Shown here piece by piece: positions 50,431 through 60,040 of a stretch of 64,000 nt of DNA. Position 1 is the first letter of the stretch. The number at the start of each line of letters is the position of its first letter. A program made the position numbers and the translations under genes. Source of the DNA: Rapana venosa (lineage: Eukaryota; Mollusca; Gastropoda; Neogastropoda; Muricidae); assembly GCA_028751875.1 (NCBI GenBank), contig CM054151.1, positions 39,547,698 to 39,611,697 on the forward strand, given 5' to 3'. A model generated the notes under the pieces. That model was not told where the DNA came from. It saw only the letters and a list, made by a program, of their open reading frames with translations, and did not search any database.

Positions 50431-53330
50431 TTCTTGTCGGGCCATGATAAATAAATTTGGGTTCAGAGGGTCCAAAAGTAAAAAAAGTCCCCTCGGGCAG
50501 CAGTCGAAATTTTCAAAGATTGGGTTATCAAAATTATGGAAAATTTACTTTTGAATATGTCACTGCTCTTATTTAAAAAATTTCTAAATGGCGAAAGTAA
50601 TGGTGACCAAAGGGGACCTATACATACTCTCTGCGGAGGATTAGTTTTTAATGATTTTTTTTTAGGGGTCAGATAAATTTTTTTTCCCTCAAAATTTTTT
50701 ACTCATGTCGTATTTTTTGTTGCCAAAGCGTTTGATTCCGATCCCCTTTCCTTTAAAATTATATATTAATCCAGTATAAAATACAGGTGTGGAAACTTTT
50801 AACCCCATCTTTTGGGGGAAAAATTTTTGGTATGGGATAAAAAACAAACTCTCAGTTTATAAAGAAAATCCCAGGTTGGGGAACAGTTAAAAATTTTTTT
50901 TAAATGTTTTCCAGATGATTGATAAAGAACATTAATAAAGGGTTTTAGTTTTTGTTTAATGGTTTCATAAAAGCCAGTGCTGAATGTATGAAGAAACAGG
51001 TACATATCAATAAAGGTCCATCAAAGGGATACTTGGTTTGATAATGAATGAAAAAAGTATAAAATAAAAAGGGAAAACTTCGAAAAACTTTCCGAAAAAC
51101 ATTAAGAAATGGGACAAAAACGTGTCTTTTGCCCTCAAAAAAGGGAAATAAATGCATGCTTGAACGAAAAAAAAAAAACAGTTAATCCCCCCTTTACTTG
51201 CAGAAATAGTCATCTTCTCTTCTCAAACCCCAGTTCGGGAAAAAAAGGTGTTAAGAAGGCGTCATTTAAAAAAAAGGGCACCAAAAAATTAGAATACCCC
51301 CCCCCTTTGGACAGGGGTTTTAAAACATTTAAAAACCCCCGGGGGTTTGGGGGAAAAGACCTTACCCAACTCCATGTTACTGATTTTTGACAGTGGGGGA
51401 AAAATGAGGACGTTTTTGATCGTCCTATATCTAAAGATAAAGAAAATTGGGGGCACTTAAAAAATTTAAAAGGGAGTGAGAAAGCACCCCGGCCCTGATA
51501 AAATCTTTGGTAAATTGCTAAAATAGGGAGGGGGAAAAATTGTGTTTTTCCTTCTAAACTATTAAAAACAAAATTTTTATGATGGTCTTTTCCCAGATAA
51601 CTGGGCGAATCTAAATACTAACATTGCTTAAAAAGGGTGATGTTGTTTAACCCTAATAACTCCCGGGAAATTTCTCTTACTGACATAAGTATTTAAGTTA
51701 AAATAGTACTTTTTTAAACCCAATAGGTTACAAGAATGGGTTATAAAGAATAATATTCCAGGTGAGCCCCAAAGGGCTGGTTTAAGAGAGGTTCTCCCAA
51801 CTATAGATAATAGTTTACTTGTTGCGTTTGTCCCAGAAAACATTTTGCTCAAAACCCGTAAGCTTTTATTAGCTTTTTTGATTTTGGGAAAAAAGATTTG
51901 ATTCTTTTAAACCGGGAACTTGTTGTGGCCTATTCTCCTAAAAAATGGGGGAAAGGGGGTAAACAAATTACGATTTTTTGAGAGAAAAGTAAACCCGAAT
52001 GTCAGAAGCAGAAAAAAGATGTGGAAAAATAAAATGTCTGACATAATATATGTACCCAGGGGGTTTAAAAAGGGTTGTAAAAGTGGGCCCCCTTTTTGTT
52101 TTCTGTTTTTTTAAACAATGAGGTTTTAAAACCAAAAGACATCAAACAATAATGGTGAAACAAGGTTTTCCCCGTTCCCCCCAAAAATTTTCTCGAAATT
52201 GTTTATTTTTCTGCTTGCTAAGATGTTATTTGTATCTGGAAACCCGTCGTGGTTTTTTCAAAAGCCGTTTTAAAAAGCTTAAAAGGGCTTTAAAAAGCAC
52301 TGGATCTTAAGGTTAAAAAAAGTAAAGAGTAACAAACGTTGTATTCAGAAAAGGGGATTTTTAGCTGCTCATTGAAAAATGGTTGTACAAAGGAAATATC
52401 CCTGTGATTAATGTAAATAAAAAATTTTGGAATCTTTTTTTTTTACTAAGCTTAATTTTTACAACTGCATGTAAAGATCTGGGGCAATCTGGAAAAAGAA
52501 AACTTGTTAAATTTTGGGTTTAAAAAAAATAAAAATTGAATAATAAAATCTTTTGAATTTTTTCCCTTTAAAATATTTGATGCACAAATACAACCCACGT
52601 GTTTAAAGGTGGGAGAAATGGGGGGTTTTGGGTGCAGCTGTAACCATTGTGAATCATTTCACCTCTTTTTCTTTAAAACAGTTTTTTAGGCTTAGTAGAC
52701 GTACCCCCAAAGATCTTGTTTTTTAGTAAAATAATGAAACCCTCTCTCTTTTAATGCGCTGTAAGATGCATTAGATATTGGGTTAAGTTTTTGCATATTA
52801 ATGAGAGCAGGCTAAACCTTTTTAAATTTCCCACAAAATGCTTTTGATCTAGATGTCAAAGGGAAAAAAAAAAATTGGGCAACACAAATAGTACCCGTTT
52901 GTGTGAACTCGGGTTTTTGGGGTTTTTGGCTCAATCCAAAGGGGTCGGGAAAAGGGAGAGAGTTTTTTTAACGCTTTCAGGGAAAAATTGGGTTGACTTT
53001 TGATGGGACAAAGGAAATAATTTATATACAAACATGAAAAATTTCAAATGTACAACAATTTATTTTTTTCGCCCCTGATGTCAATCCTTATCTAAAACTT
53101 GAAATGGATTCCCTTTGAAAAGAAAAATGCTAAGTTTAGACTTTGGGGTATCAATAAAATGTTCATAAATTCAGATTTCAGGAACAGGTTATTGACCCAC
53201 GTCAGGCCCGTTGTGCCCATTATGTAAGCAAGCCCGGAGGAAAGAAATTTAAAATTTGTCTTGTGCTGTCCCGTATTTGGGGTGTAGGCAGAAAAATACA
53301 TCCCCGTTAAAAAAAAGTAGAAGCCTAATT
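50430..53330 (+). mobile_element. LINE copy A (YSSEVWG-type family), unreadable through homopolymer errors
   Basis: A coherent order of LINE domains is visible across all three plus frames. Endonuclease end (50,436-50,760): a SKSKKSPLGQQ-like block, then FNDFFL and FDSDP, corresponding to the usual SDHxP. Linker with a WFDNE-like motif (about 51,030-51,050). RT: K(A)PxPDKI (51,484-51,510), LFPDNW (51,588-51,605), an NNSREISLTDISI block equivalent to NYRxISL (51,655-51,693), a decayed FxDFxKxFDS (51,872-51,900) and a GFKKGCKSGP block equivalent to the GVKQGCxxSP motif (about 52,062-52,092). C-terminal: KIFDAQIQPTCL (52,575-52,610). No long ORF survives; shifts fall mainly at homopolymers. Confidence 0.65.
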
Positions 53331-53504
53331 TTTTTTAGACTTGGGACCCCCTGGGAAACGGGCCAAACTTTAAAAGGGGGGTGCCCCAAACCTCACTTTT
53401 TATTTGTGTAAAAGCCCCCCCTTTAAAATAAAAGAGATAATGTTATTTCCCAAATGATATTTTTGTAGCGACCCTTTTTGTAAATTTCATTACATGTTGG
53501 TCTG

Positions 53505-53580
53505 GTGGTTTTTGTGTGTGTGATGTGGGTGTGTGCGGGGCGTGCGGGGCGTGCGTGCGTGTGTGTGTGTGGTGTGCTAT
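53505..53580. repeat. (GT)n with GTGCGGGGC units
   Basis: Interrupted GT repeat containing two GTGCGGGGC units. Confidence 0.9.
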
Positions 53581-53599
53581 GTGTTAAAACTAAAATACA

Positions 53600-54300
53600 A
53601 CAGTTCGGGAACCCCCTTCATTATGGGCCAAAGGCCTTTTTTTTGAATAAAACGTTCGGTTCGAGTTTTTGGGGTTCGAGTTCTCTTACATCATTTCCCG
53701 TTCATTTAAAGGGCAGTGTTTGGGCCTTTTTCAGTTCTGGGCCCTTTGTTTCGAAAAACACTCCTCCTCTCTTAAACCCCCATCTCCCTCCCGTAGCACA
53801 GAAATCTGTTCCATAAAAACCATTCCCCCCTTTTTTCCATCTTTTCCATTCTACGTCCTTTTAATTTTTTTAAGTCTTCCAGTTTAGTCCTAATCTCAAT
53901 CAGCGTTTGTTCCATCAGGAGAAAGGGGGAGCGTTGCCCCCTGTTTCCCGAGAAGTGCCATCTTTTTCCACACGGCTCGGGCCCCCCTCCCCACTGGGGC
54001 AGTCGTGTTGCCCAGAGATTCCCGGTTTCTGAGGTCAGGGGCCCCAGGGCCCGCTTAAAATCGGCCCCAAACGTAAAAGCAGTCTGCCCCCAAAAAATCA
54101 GGGGAGGAGCAAGCCCAGGGTAAAAACCGTCAAACGGCGGCGCAGTGTCCAAAATGGGCGGGGTGCTGGGGGCTTTTCCCCCGGCTCTTTCCAAAACAAA
54201 AGCCAGGTTTTAAAATGGCCGAAGGCCCAAACCCCAACCTGGGCCCAAAACCCAAAAGGGTTAAAAAGGGGATGGGATCTTGTCTACCTGCTTGCCAAAC
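53600..54300. other. Unassigned GC-richer segment with a minus-strand ORF
   Basis: A 140-codon minus-strand ORF (53,772-54,194) covers this patch. Its N-terminal half is Pro/Gly-rich and its C-terminal part predicts a charged helix (LIEIRTKLEDLKKLKGRR). I do not recognise it, and its reading frame is doubtful in this error-rich region. It may be part of an unknown repeat. Confidence 0.3.
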
Positions 54301-54354
54301 TTAAAAAACAAGTACTGTCAAATGTCACATACGGGTTTATCCAAATCTCTCTCA

Positions 54355-54478
54355 ATTTTCTCTCTCGCCTCTCACTCTCCCCTCCCTCCCCTTTTTCTCT
54401 CTCTCTCACTCTCTCCCCCACTCTCTCTCTCCTCTCCCTCTCTCCTTTTTCTCTCCTCTCTCCTCTCTCTCTCTCCAA
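54355..54478. repeat. (CT)n tract
   Basis: CT-rich microsatellite with C- and T-runs. Confidence 0.9.
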
Positions 54479-54649
54479 AATGTTTAAAAAATTGGGGGTT
54501 TTTTTTCAAACCTCCTTTTTTGAAAATAGTGCAAAAACATCTGAAAAAGCCAAAAAAAAAAAAATTTTCCTTTAAAATTAGGGAATAGCTGGACTCCCCT
54601 GTTTGCCTTTTTTTGTTCTTTTTCATTTGCTAACTGGTTCATAAATATT

Positions 54650-55335
54650 TAAGGGCCTTTTTCAACATATACTGTATTTTTAAATCCCCAAAAAAATTCA
54701 TCTCCCCGAACAAAAATGGGTTTCCCCTGCGTTTTTGCATTTACATCACCAATTAGTAGAACATAAAAATAATCATTTGATTCCTGCAAGTCTAATATAC
54801 ACTGCTCTAGCATTTCCATGCCATAACCATGTTGGTGATGATTCCAAACTGTATAATCATATGGGGGTATATTAGTACAAATTAGCAGTACATCTTTATT
54901 AGTTTGTACCAGATCCTTTTGGATGTTAAGCACAACCATATTATTATATATTACATCAACCTTTTCAACTTAGCAGGTATACTTTTTCTTCACCATCACT
55001 ATCATTCCTCCAGAATATCGACTCTGATGCCACAGTTTCTTGGCCTTTGATGTAAATACAACAAAATCAATGAATAGTGGTGATTCAAAATCAAAACTTA
55101 CAAATGTTTCTGTTAAACATATAAAATCACGAGGCAAAATGAAATTAACAAAATCATTATTTTCTTACTTTTGTAATAAGCCATTTACATTATAGTTGAG
55201 AAAATTAATATGTTGTTCATGTACAGTATTTACAAACAGTTTTGTCTGCTTCTCTTCGCCTTTATTAACAGAGCCAGAAAATAGGGTTTCATTACTTTTA
55301 GATGTAGATATAAGACTGTTGTCATGATCTTCAGT
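54650..55335 (-). pseudogene. LINE copy B, inverted 5' part (endonuclease)
   Basis: The minus strand encodes the N-terminal endonuclease of the same type of LINE: NFLNYNVNGLLQK (55,165-55,205), FILPRDFICLTETF with the catalytic Glu (about 55,110-55,150), an SRYSGGMIVMVKKKY block (about 54,975-55,025), LLICTNIPPYD (54,845-54,880) and LLIGDVNAK with the GDxNA motif (54,738-54,765). It breaks off in noisy sequence below about 54,700. It lies head-to-head with the C-terminal RT part that starts at 55,335 on the other strand. Confidence 0.75.
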
Positions 55336-57020
55336 TAAGTGTTAATATAAATACAACTAAGATAATGGTACTTAGGAAAGGGGGATTTCTTTCAAAACAG
55401 GAACAATCGTATTACAATGGTATTCGGTTAGAAGTTGTGAATCAGTATTGCTATCTAGGTTTTAGTTTTACAACAAAGATGAGGCAGTGGTTCAGTTGAA
55501 CAAAGTCTTTAATAGTTATAAAGAAATAAACGTTAGTACTTTTTTCAAGATTTTCGACACTAAGATTCAGCCAATATTCTTGTATTCATCGGAAATATGG
55601 GGAACAAACAAACTATATCATATTGAGAAAATTCATTTGATGGCATGGACAACATTTTTAGGAGTACCTGTAAGAACCCAATAATGATGGTTTACGGCGA
55701 TTTAGGCAGATATCTACTTTATGTCAACTCCTGTACAAGCACCATCAAGTATTGGTTCAAAACTATTGCAAATGGATCAAAGTAGAATACCATATAATGC
55801 TTACTGCATGCAGTTTAGAGTTAGATAGCAATGGTAAATATTGCTGGATTTCAAAAATAAGAGAAATTTTGTGTGAGACAGGTTTTGTTTGTCCATCGTG
55901 TCCAACGATGATCTCCAAAACAGCAGAGGAGGCAGCTGCTGTTTTGGAAACTGGGCAGATTATAGTGGAGATGTCTTGCCCACAGCACATCCCCACTCTC
56001 TTGGCCAAGTGGGCATAAGGACAGTTAGCGTTGGAGATGCTCTCCCAAAGGGCCAACCAGCCCCAAGGGCTGCAGCACATAAGGACTGTGCGAGTCAAGC
56101 CTCCTATCAGTAGAGTCATAGTCATCACTAAAGACTAAGCCGTAAATGGAATTCCATGAGTGTGAAAGCCCTGGTTCATACAGCCTCTCTCACCTTTGCT
56201 GTTGCCCCTAGCGTTCAATGGTTTAATCAAGAACTGTTATAAAGCAACAGTTTTAACAATCTTTGATGCAGTAAAGTGTCCAGGTAATGTAAAAGTTTTC
56301 TTAGGTATGTTTTAAACAAAGATTCGTGATATGTTTATTCAAGAATGGGATGGGATTATACGAGATAACGAAGGAATGAAAATTATAGAACGTTTAAAAA
56401 AATATATTTTGTAAAAGACATATCTAAAACTCATATAGATGTTACTGTTTCATGTAGCAATTAACACAGCAATATTTACTTTTTTAATTACCTCTTTACC
56501 ATAATGTTTATAGAACGATCTTAATAATATTCAAGATAAATTATTTCCATTTTGTAAAAACAAATTGAAAATAAAGCCCACTTTTCTATTGGAATGTTAC
56601 ACGTACTCAAAAAATAGAGAGAGAAGTTTTTAAGCATATGCATCAATTTACCATTGCCAGAATATGTTTTACAAAGTAAGAAATGATAGTACAAACATAG
56701 TTTGTCTAGATACATTTTTCATTCTATTAACACAAAAAAACAATGTTGGCCCAAAAACTTTATGTGAAAAACACTGCTATGATTTGATATACTCATATGG
56801 ATGATTTTACTCGATAACACATCTTCTTTCTAAGATTGGGTATGGTTGATTTAAGGCTTGTAATCAGAAATAGAATAATTGGTGTTTTTCTTCTTTATTC
56901 AGTCAAAATTGTTTACTGACATAACCTGTTTTATGATTTGGTTATGTATTTTTTTGTTTTGTTCTTATACCTCATCATAAATCAACACTGTTTTGCCTTT
57001 GCTTTAGCCAATGGAGATGA
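55335..57020 (+). pseudogene. LINE copy B, forward 3' part (RT C-terminus and 3' UTR)
   Basis: Starting at the inversion point the plus strand reads NINTTKIMVLRKGGFLSKQE, then YCYLGFSFTTKMR, FFKIFDTKIQPIFLYSSEIW (about 55,536-55,600) and an R(Y)PLYV-like block. After the 371-bp insertion come FLGMFKQR and DMFIQEWDGIIRDNE (about 56,325-56,375), then a cysteine motif FPFCKNK and FLLECYTYSKNREKFL (56,550-56,640), the C-terminal zinc-knuckle-like region of such LINEs. The 3' UTR runs to about 57,020. Stops and shifts make it non-coding. Confidence 0.75.
55898..56282. mobile_element. 371-bp insertion of unknown type with 7-bp duplication
   Basis: GTGTCCA at 55,898-55,904 recurs at 56,276-56,282. 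Deleting the segment between them plus one copy restores an unbroken reading GFVCPSCPGNVKVFLG that aligns in length with LINE copy A. The insert has a perfect hairpin, CCAAAACAGCAG (55,915-55,926) with CTGCTGTTTTGG (55,936-55,947), and a TGCCCAC/GTGGGCA pair nearby. I see no A/B box, poly-A or terminal inverted repeats, so its class is open. Confidence 0.65.
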
Positions 57021-57039
57021 ACTGATCCCATTGTTCCAT

Positions 57040-57760
57040 CCCAATGTCCAAACGAGCAGTGCATAGTTTAAGTAGAATTTATTCAAAGGGCAAAGAAGTG
57101 ACACAAAAACTTTTTTTAAAGGTATTTGACGCAAAAGTGCAGTGGATACCGTTATACTCCTCTGAAGTCTGGGAGTTAATAGACTGAAACCTCGAAAAAG
57201 ACAAGACCTTTTAGCTTGCAAGCAATATACTGGGCATACCTTTGAAGTCGCCAAAAAATTATTGTCTGGGTGGAGCTAGGTATATATATATCATCTCCAT
57301 ATGATTTTATATCATATCATTCGTCTCCTATTCATCAACACAGCATTCAGATCCTGTGAAGTATTGGCCAGCGTTTATGTTCATGCCGGAATAGGACATC
57401 CACCCTAACGTGAAGGGGGTAGATATGAAAATATAGAACGTTTAAAGAATTCTTTGGCAAAGAAAGATAATATTACACAATTGAATAAAGTAAGTTTAGT
57501 TCCGCGTTTTCGCATGTAAGACTGGTATATACCTATAAACAGCAATATCATAGGTACAGTGAAAATCCCCGATGGACAAGCTATGCCCATATGTTTTCAC
57601 GCAGAAAATGAAACAACATTTCTTACTTGACTTGTCCGTTATAATGACCTGAGAGAAAAGTTCCTTAAAGATTTTTCTTGAAGTTCACTCTGTCAAGACT
57701 GCAAGATGGAAAGAAGCGAAGCTGTCTGTGGCCAATGGATGTCGGTAAATATGTTTGCAC
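57040..57760 (+). pseudogene. LINE copy C, C-terminal fragment
   Basis: The plus strand carries LFLKVFDAKVQWIPLYSSEV (57,105-57,165), a frame-shifted continuation with a VKYWPAF block (57,357-57,377), and CFHAENETTF followed by LVRYNDLREKFLKDFS (57,596-57,680), the end region with the Cys/His motif. It aligns with copies A and B, so three members of one family lie within 8 kb. It starts directly downstream of the 3' UTR of copy B. Confidence 0.65.
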
Positions 57761-58410
57761 TATTAGACGAAGACAGCATTTCTTGAAAAGCCAGGTCAAC
57801 TTCAGTTTCAACACCCTCACCCCTTCCCCGTAATGTTTACTCGAGGGGTCGTCCAGTGATATTCTTGTTCACAAAAGTTTTCTTTTCTCATACAAGAATA
57901 GATGATACATATTTTATTACGTAGAAAGTTTCTGATGTGGAAAATCTAATGCTATTTGTGCAAACTATAATGCGTTGTACCTTTGACATTCTGATTCGGA
58001 ACATGATTTTTCAGCATGTCATATATTAAAGGACGACCCCACCCCTCCCTTTAAGTGTATGTAGCTATGGCCAAAACCATTAACAGTTAAGTCTTGAGTC
58101 TTGGAGTCTCCCTCTCTTTCCCCGTGTTATAGCCTTCCTTTACACTTCACCGGGTCCCATAGACTGAAGATTTTGCAACAGCTTCCTCCCTCCCGGGTTT
58201 CTCGCTTTCATTAGCAAGTCGTCCACTCAAGCCATCCACTCTTTGATGTTGTCTTCTCATCGTTTTCTCTGTCTAATACAAGTTATGAAAAGACGTTTAT
58301 ATACTCTTGAACACAGACACAGACTGACAATTAAAAAAACTTTTTTTCTCTAGCCAGATGCCCTAACCAAACTTACCCGGTAAAGGCTTTTTTTAAGATG
58401 TGCCTGCAGC
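57760..58410. other. Unassigned
   Basis: No coding or repeat domain recognised. Confidence 0.4.
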
Positions 58411-58424
58411 ATTGGAGGTCCTCT

Positions 58425-58618
58425 GTCTCACTGCCTCTGTCTCTGTCTCCCTCTCCCTCTCTCTCTCCTCTCATAATAAAAAGACTTTGTCATTCTCTCT
58501 CTCTCTCTCTCTCTCATCCTCTCCTCTCTCTCTCACTCGTCTCCTCTCAATCCATTCTCCTTCATCATCTTCTCTCTCTCCCTTCTCACTCTCTCTCCCT
58601 CTCTCTCTCTCACCTACA
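58425..58618. repeat. (CT)n tract
   Basis: Long interrupted CT repeat; the Ser/Leu-rich ORFs are its translations. Confidence 0.95.
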
Positions 58619-58877
58619 CTTTCAGATCAGTGAACCTTACTTCCTTAAGTGTGCCTGGTTCTTTCTTATCCATCACTCTTTTACTTCCCGTACGTTACAT
58701 CCTGTTTTGTTTGTCAGGGTAGAAATCCCTTTGATAACATAATTAAGTGCTTTCTTCCATCCTCTTAAAATATCGATAAAATGTGACCTCATAAGCGTAA
58801 TCTAGTTTTTTGTTTTTTAAGTCAGAAAAACGTCTAATTTTTCCCTTTTAAACTGAAAAAACAAAAAGGTTACAGAT

Positions 58878-59270
58878 ATTATTATTATATTTATTCTTGA
58901 TATCGAAGATAATGGAATAAGCACTCATGTGCTTTTCTACATGCAGTCCCCGTGTGTATGTGGTATTGTAATTCTGTCATCTTTTACCACCGGCACATCA
59001 TTGGCCTCCTCTTACGAAAAAGCGGGAACATGATTTAACGTGTGCGCAAGATGTTTCATGCAAACAATACATTGTGTTGTTGAGTGAGTGCTTTTATTTT
59101 AATTTTATTTGCTTTGTTTTATTTATTCTTCTATATCAAGATAACAATAAGCACACATAATTATGTGTTGGGGCGTGAGTGCGTGTGTGCACGCAATTGC
59201 TTTTCATTTTCATATCTTTATTTTATTTATTCTTTTATATCGAGGATAATGGAATAAGCACACATGTGGT
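58878..59270 (-). repeat. Three tails of the hairpin repeat family
   Basis: The phrase ATTTATTCTTxTATATCxAG followed by a GATAATGGAATAAGCAC-like phrase occurs at about 58,886-58,952, 59,117-59,160 and 59,221-59,268. The first copy continues into CATGTGCTTTTCTACATGC and AGTCCCC, matching the left arm of the hairpin at 30,134. Orientation is opposite to the copies at 12-31 kb. The other sequence between them is unassigned, apart from a GT-rich run at 59,280-59,325. Confidence 0.65.
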
Positions 59271-59332
59271 GTGACGTGCGTTCGTGTGTGTGAGTATGTG
59301 GCCGCGGCGTGTGTGCGTGTGTGTTTGGTCAT

Positions 59333-59590
59333 AGGGGAGTGAGGCATCAGAGACCTCACTTCTCTAGGGCCAGCATATTGAGGCGGCCTATCTCCTCTCC
59401 CTCACTGCTTTACCTTCCCTGACCCTAAAAGAGTGCAGGTACCCATATGCAGCTTGGGTTACCTGGGACTGTACTGAAGCCCAAGGCAGCTACGGTCCCC
59501 CATACCAAGTGTAACCACGCTTGAAGCTGCTTTAACCATGGCTGGGGGAAAGCACGTGCTCGACCAATGACTTCCCATTCCCTATGCTGT
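59333..59590 (-). mobile_element. tRNA-derived SINE, copy 3
   Basis: Matches the family body: GAGGCATCAGAGACCTCACT, AGGTACCCAT, CTGGGACTGTACTGAAG and GGCTGGGGGAAAGCACGTGC. The A-box end (GACCAATGACTTCCCATTCC in plus orientation) is degenerate. Confidence 0.7.
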
Positions 59591-59599
59591 AGGCAAGCT

Positions 59600-60040
59600 G
59601 GATTTTTTATTTCAAGCATGGTGGTTCACACATAAGCAGCATACTCTGACTTCAGAGAGGTTTCTTTTCACCTGAGGAAGAGAACAGTTAACACTCAGAG
59701 CATGTTATGGCTGAAGACAGTCTTCAGCAAAGCATTTTCAAAACGGAAAGTGTCCATATTCAAGAGACAGATAGCTCAGGGGATAGTGACAGTTGATTGG
59801 TTTGTTGTTGTTGTTGTTTGTTGTTTTGTTGTGCGTTCCCCACTTAACACTCTGGGTTTTGATCACCCAAACATGCACTCTGAATCACTTTTTCCCCCCG
59901 GGAATCACTGTGAGATAGGAATACAGCCGGGGTGAGAAGTTGTGTTTATACTCTTTCAAGTACACTCGCCTCATAGGCAGCCATACTCCGACCTCAGATC
60001 GTTTTTTCTCCTTTCAGGATACTACATAGGTTTGTTATGT
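59600..60040. other. Unassigned, with a (GTT)n run and a short repeated phrase
   Basis: GTT repeats at about 59,800-59,830. A phrase like AAGCAGCATACTCTGACTTC (59,633-59,655) recurs as GGCAGCCATACTCCGACCTC (59,976-59,995). No gene recognised. Confidence 0.4.

Noticed and set aside
54284..54626. Arg/Glu-rich and Ser/Leu-rich ORFs (also 48,954-49,200 and 58,398-58,742)
   Set aside because: Translations of CT/GA tracts.
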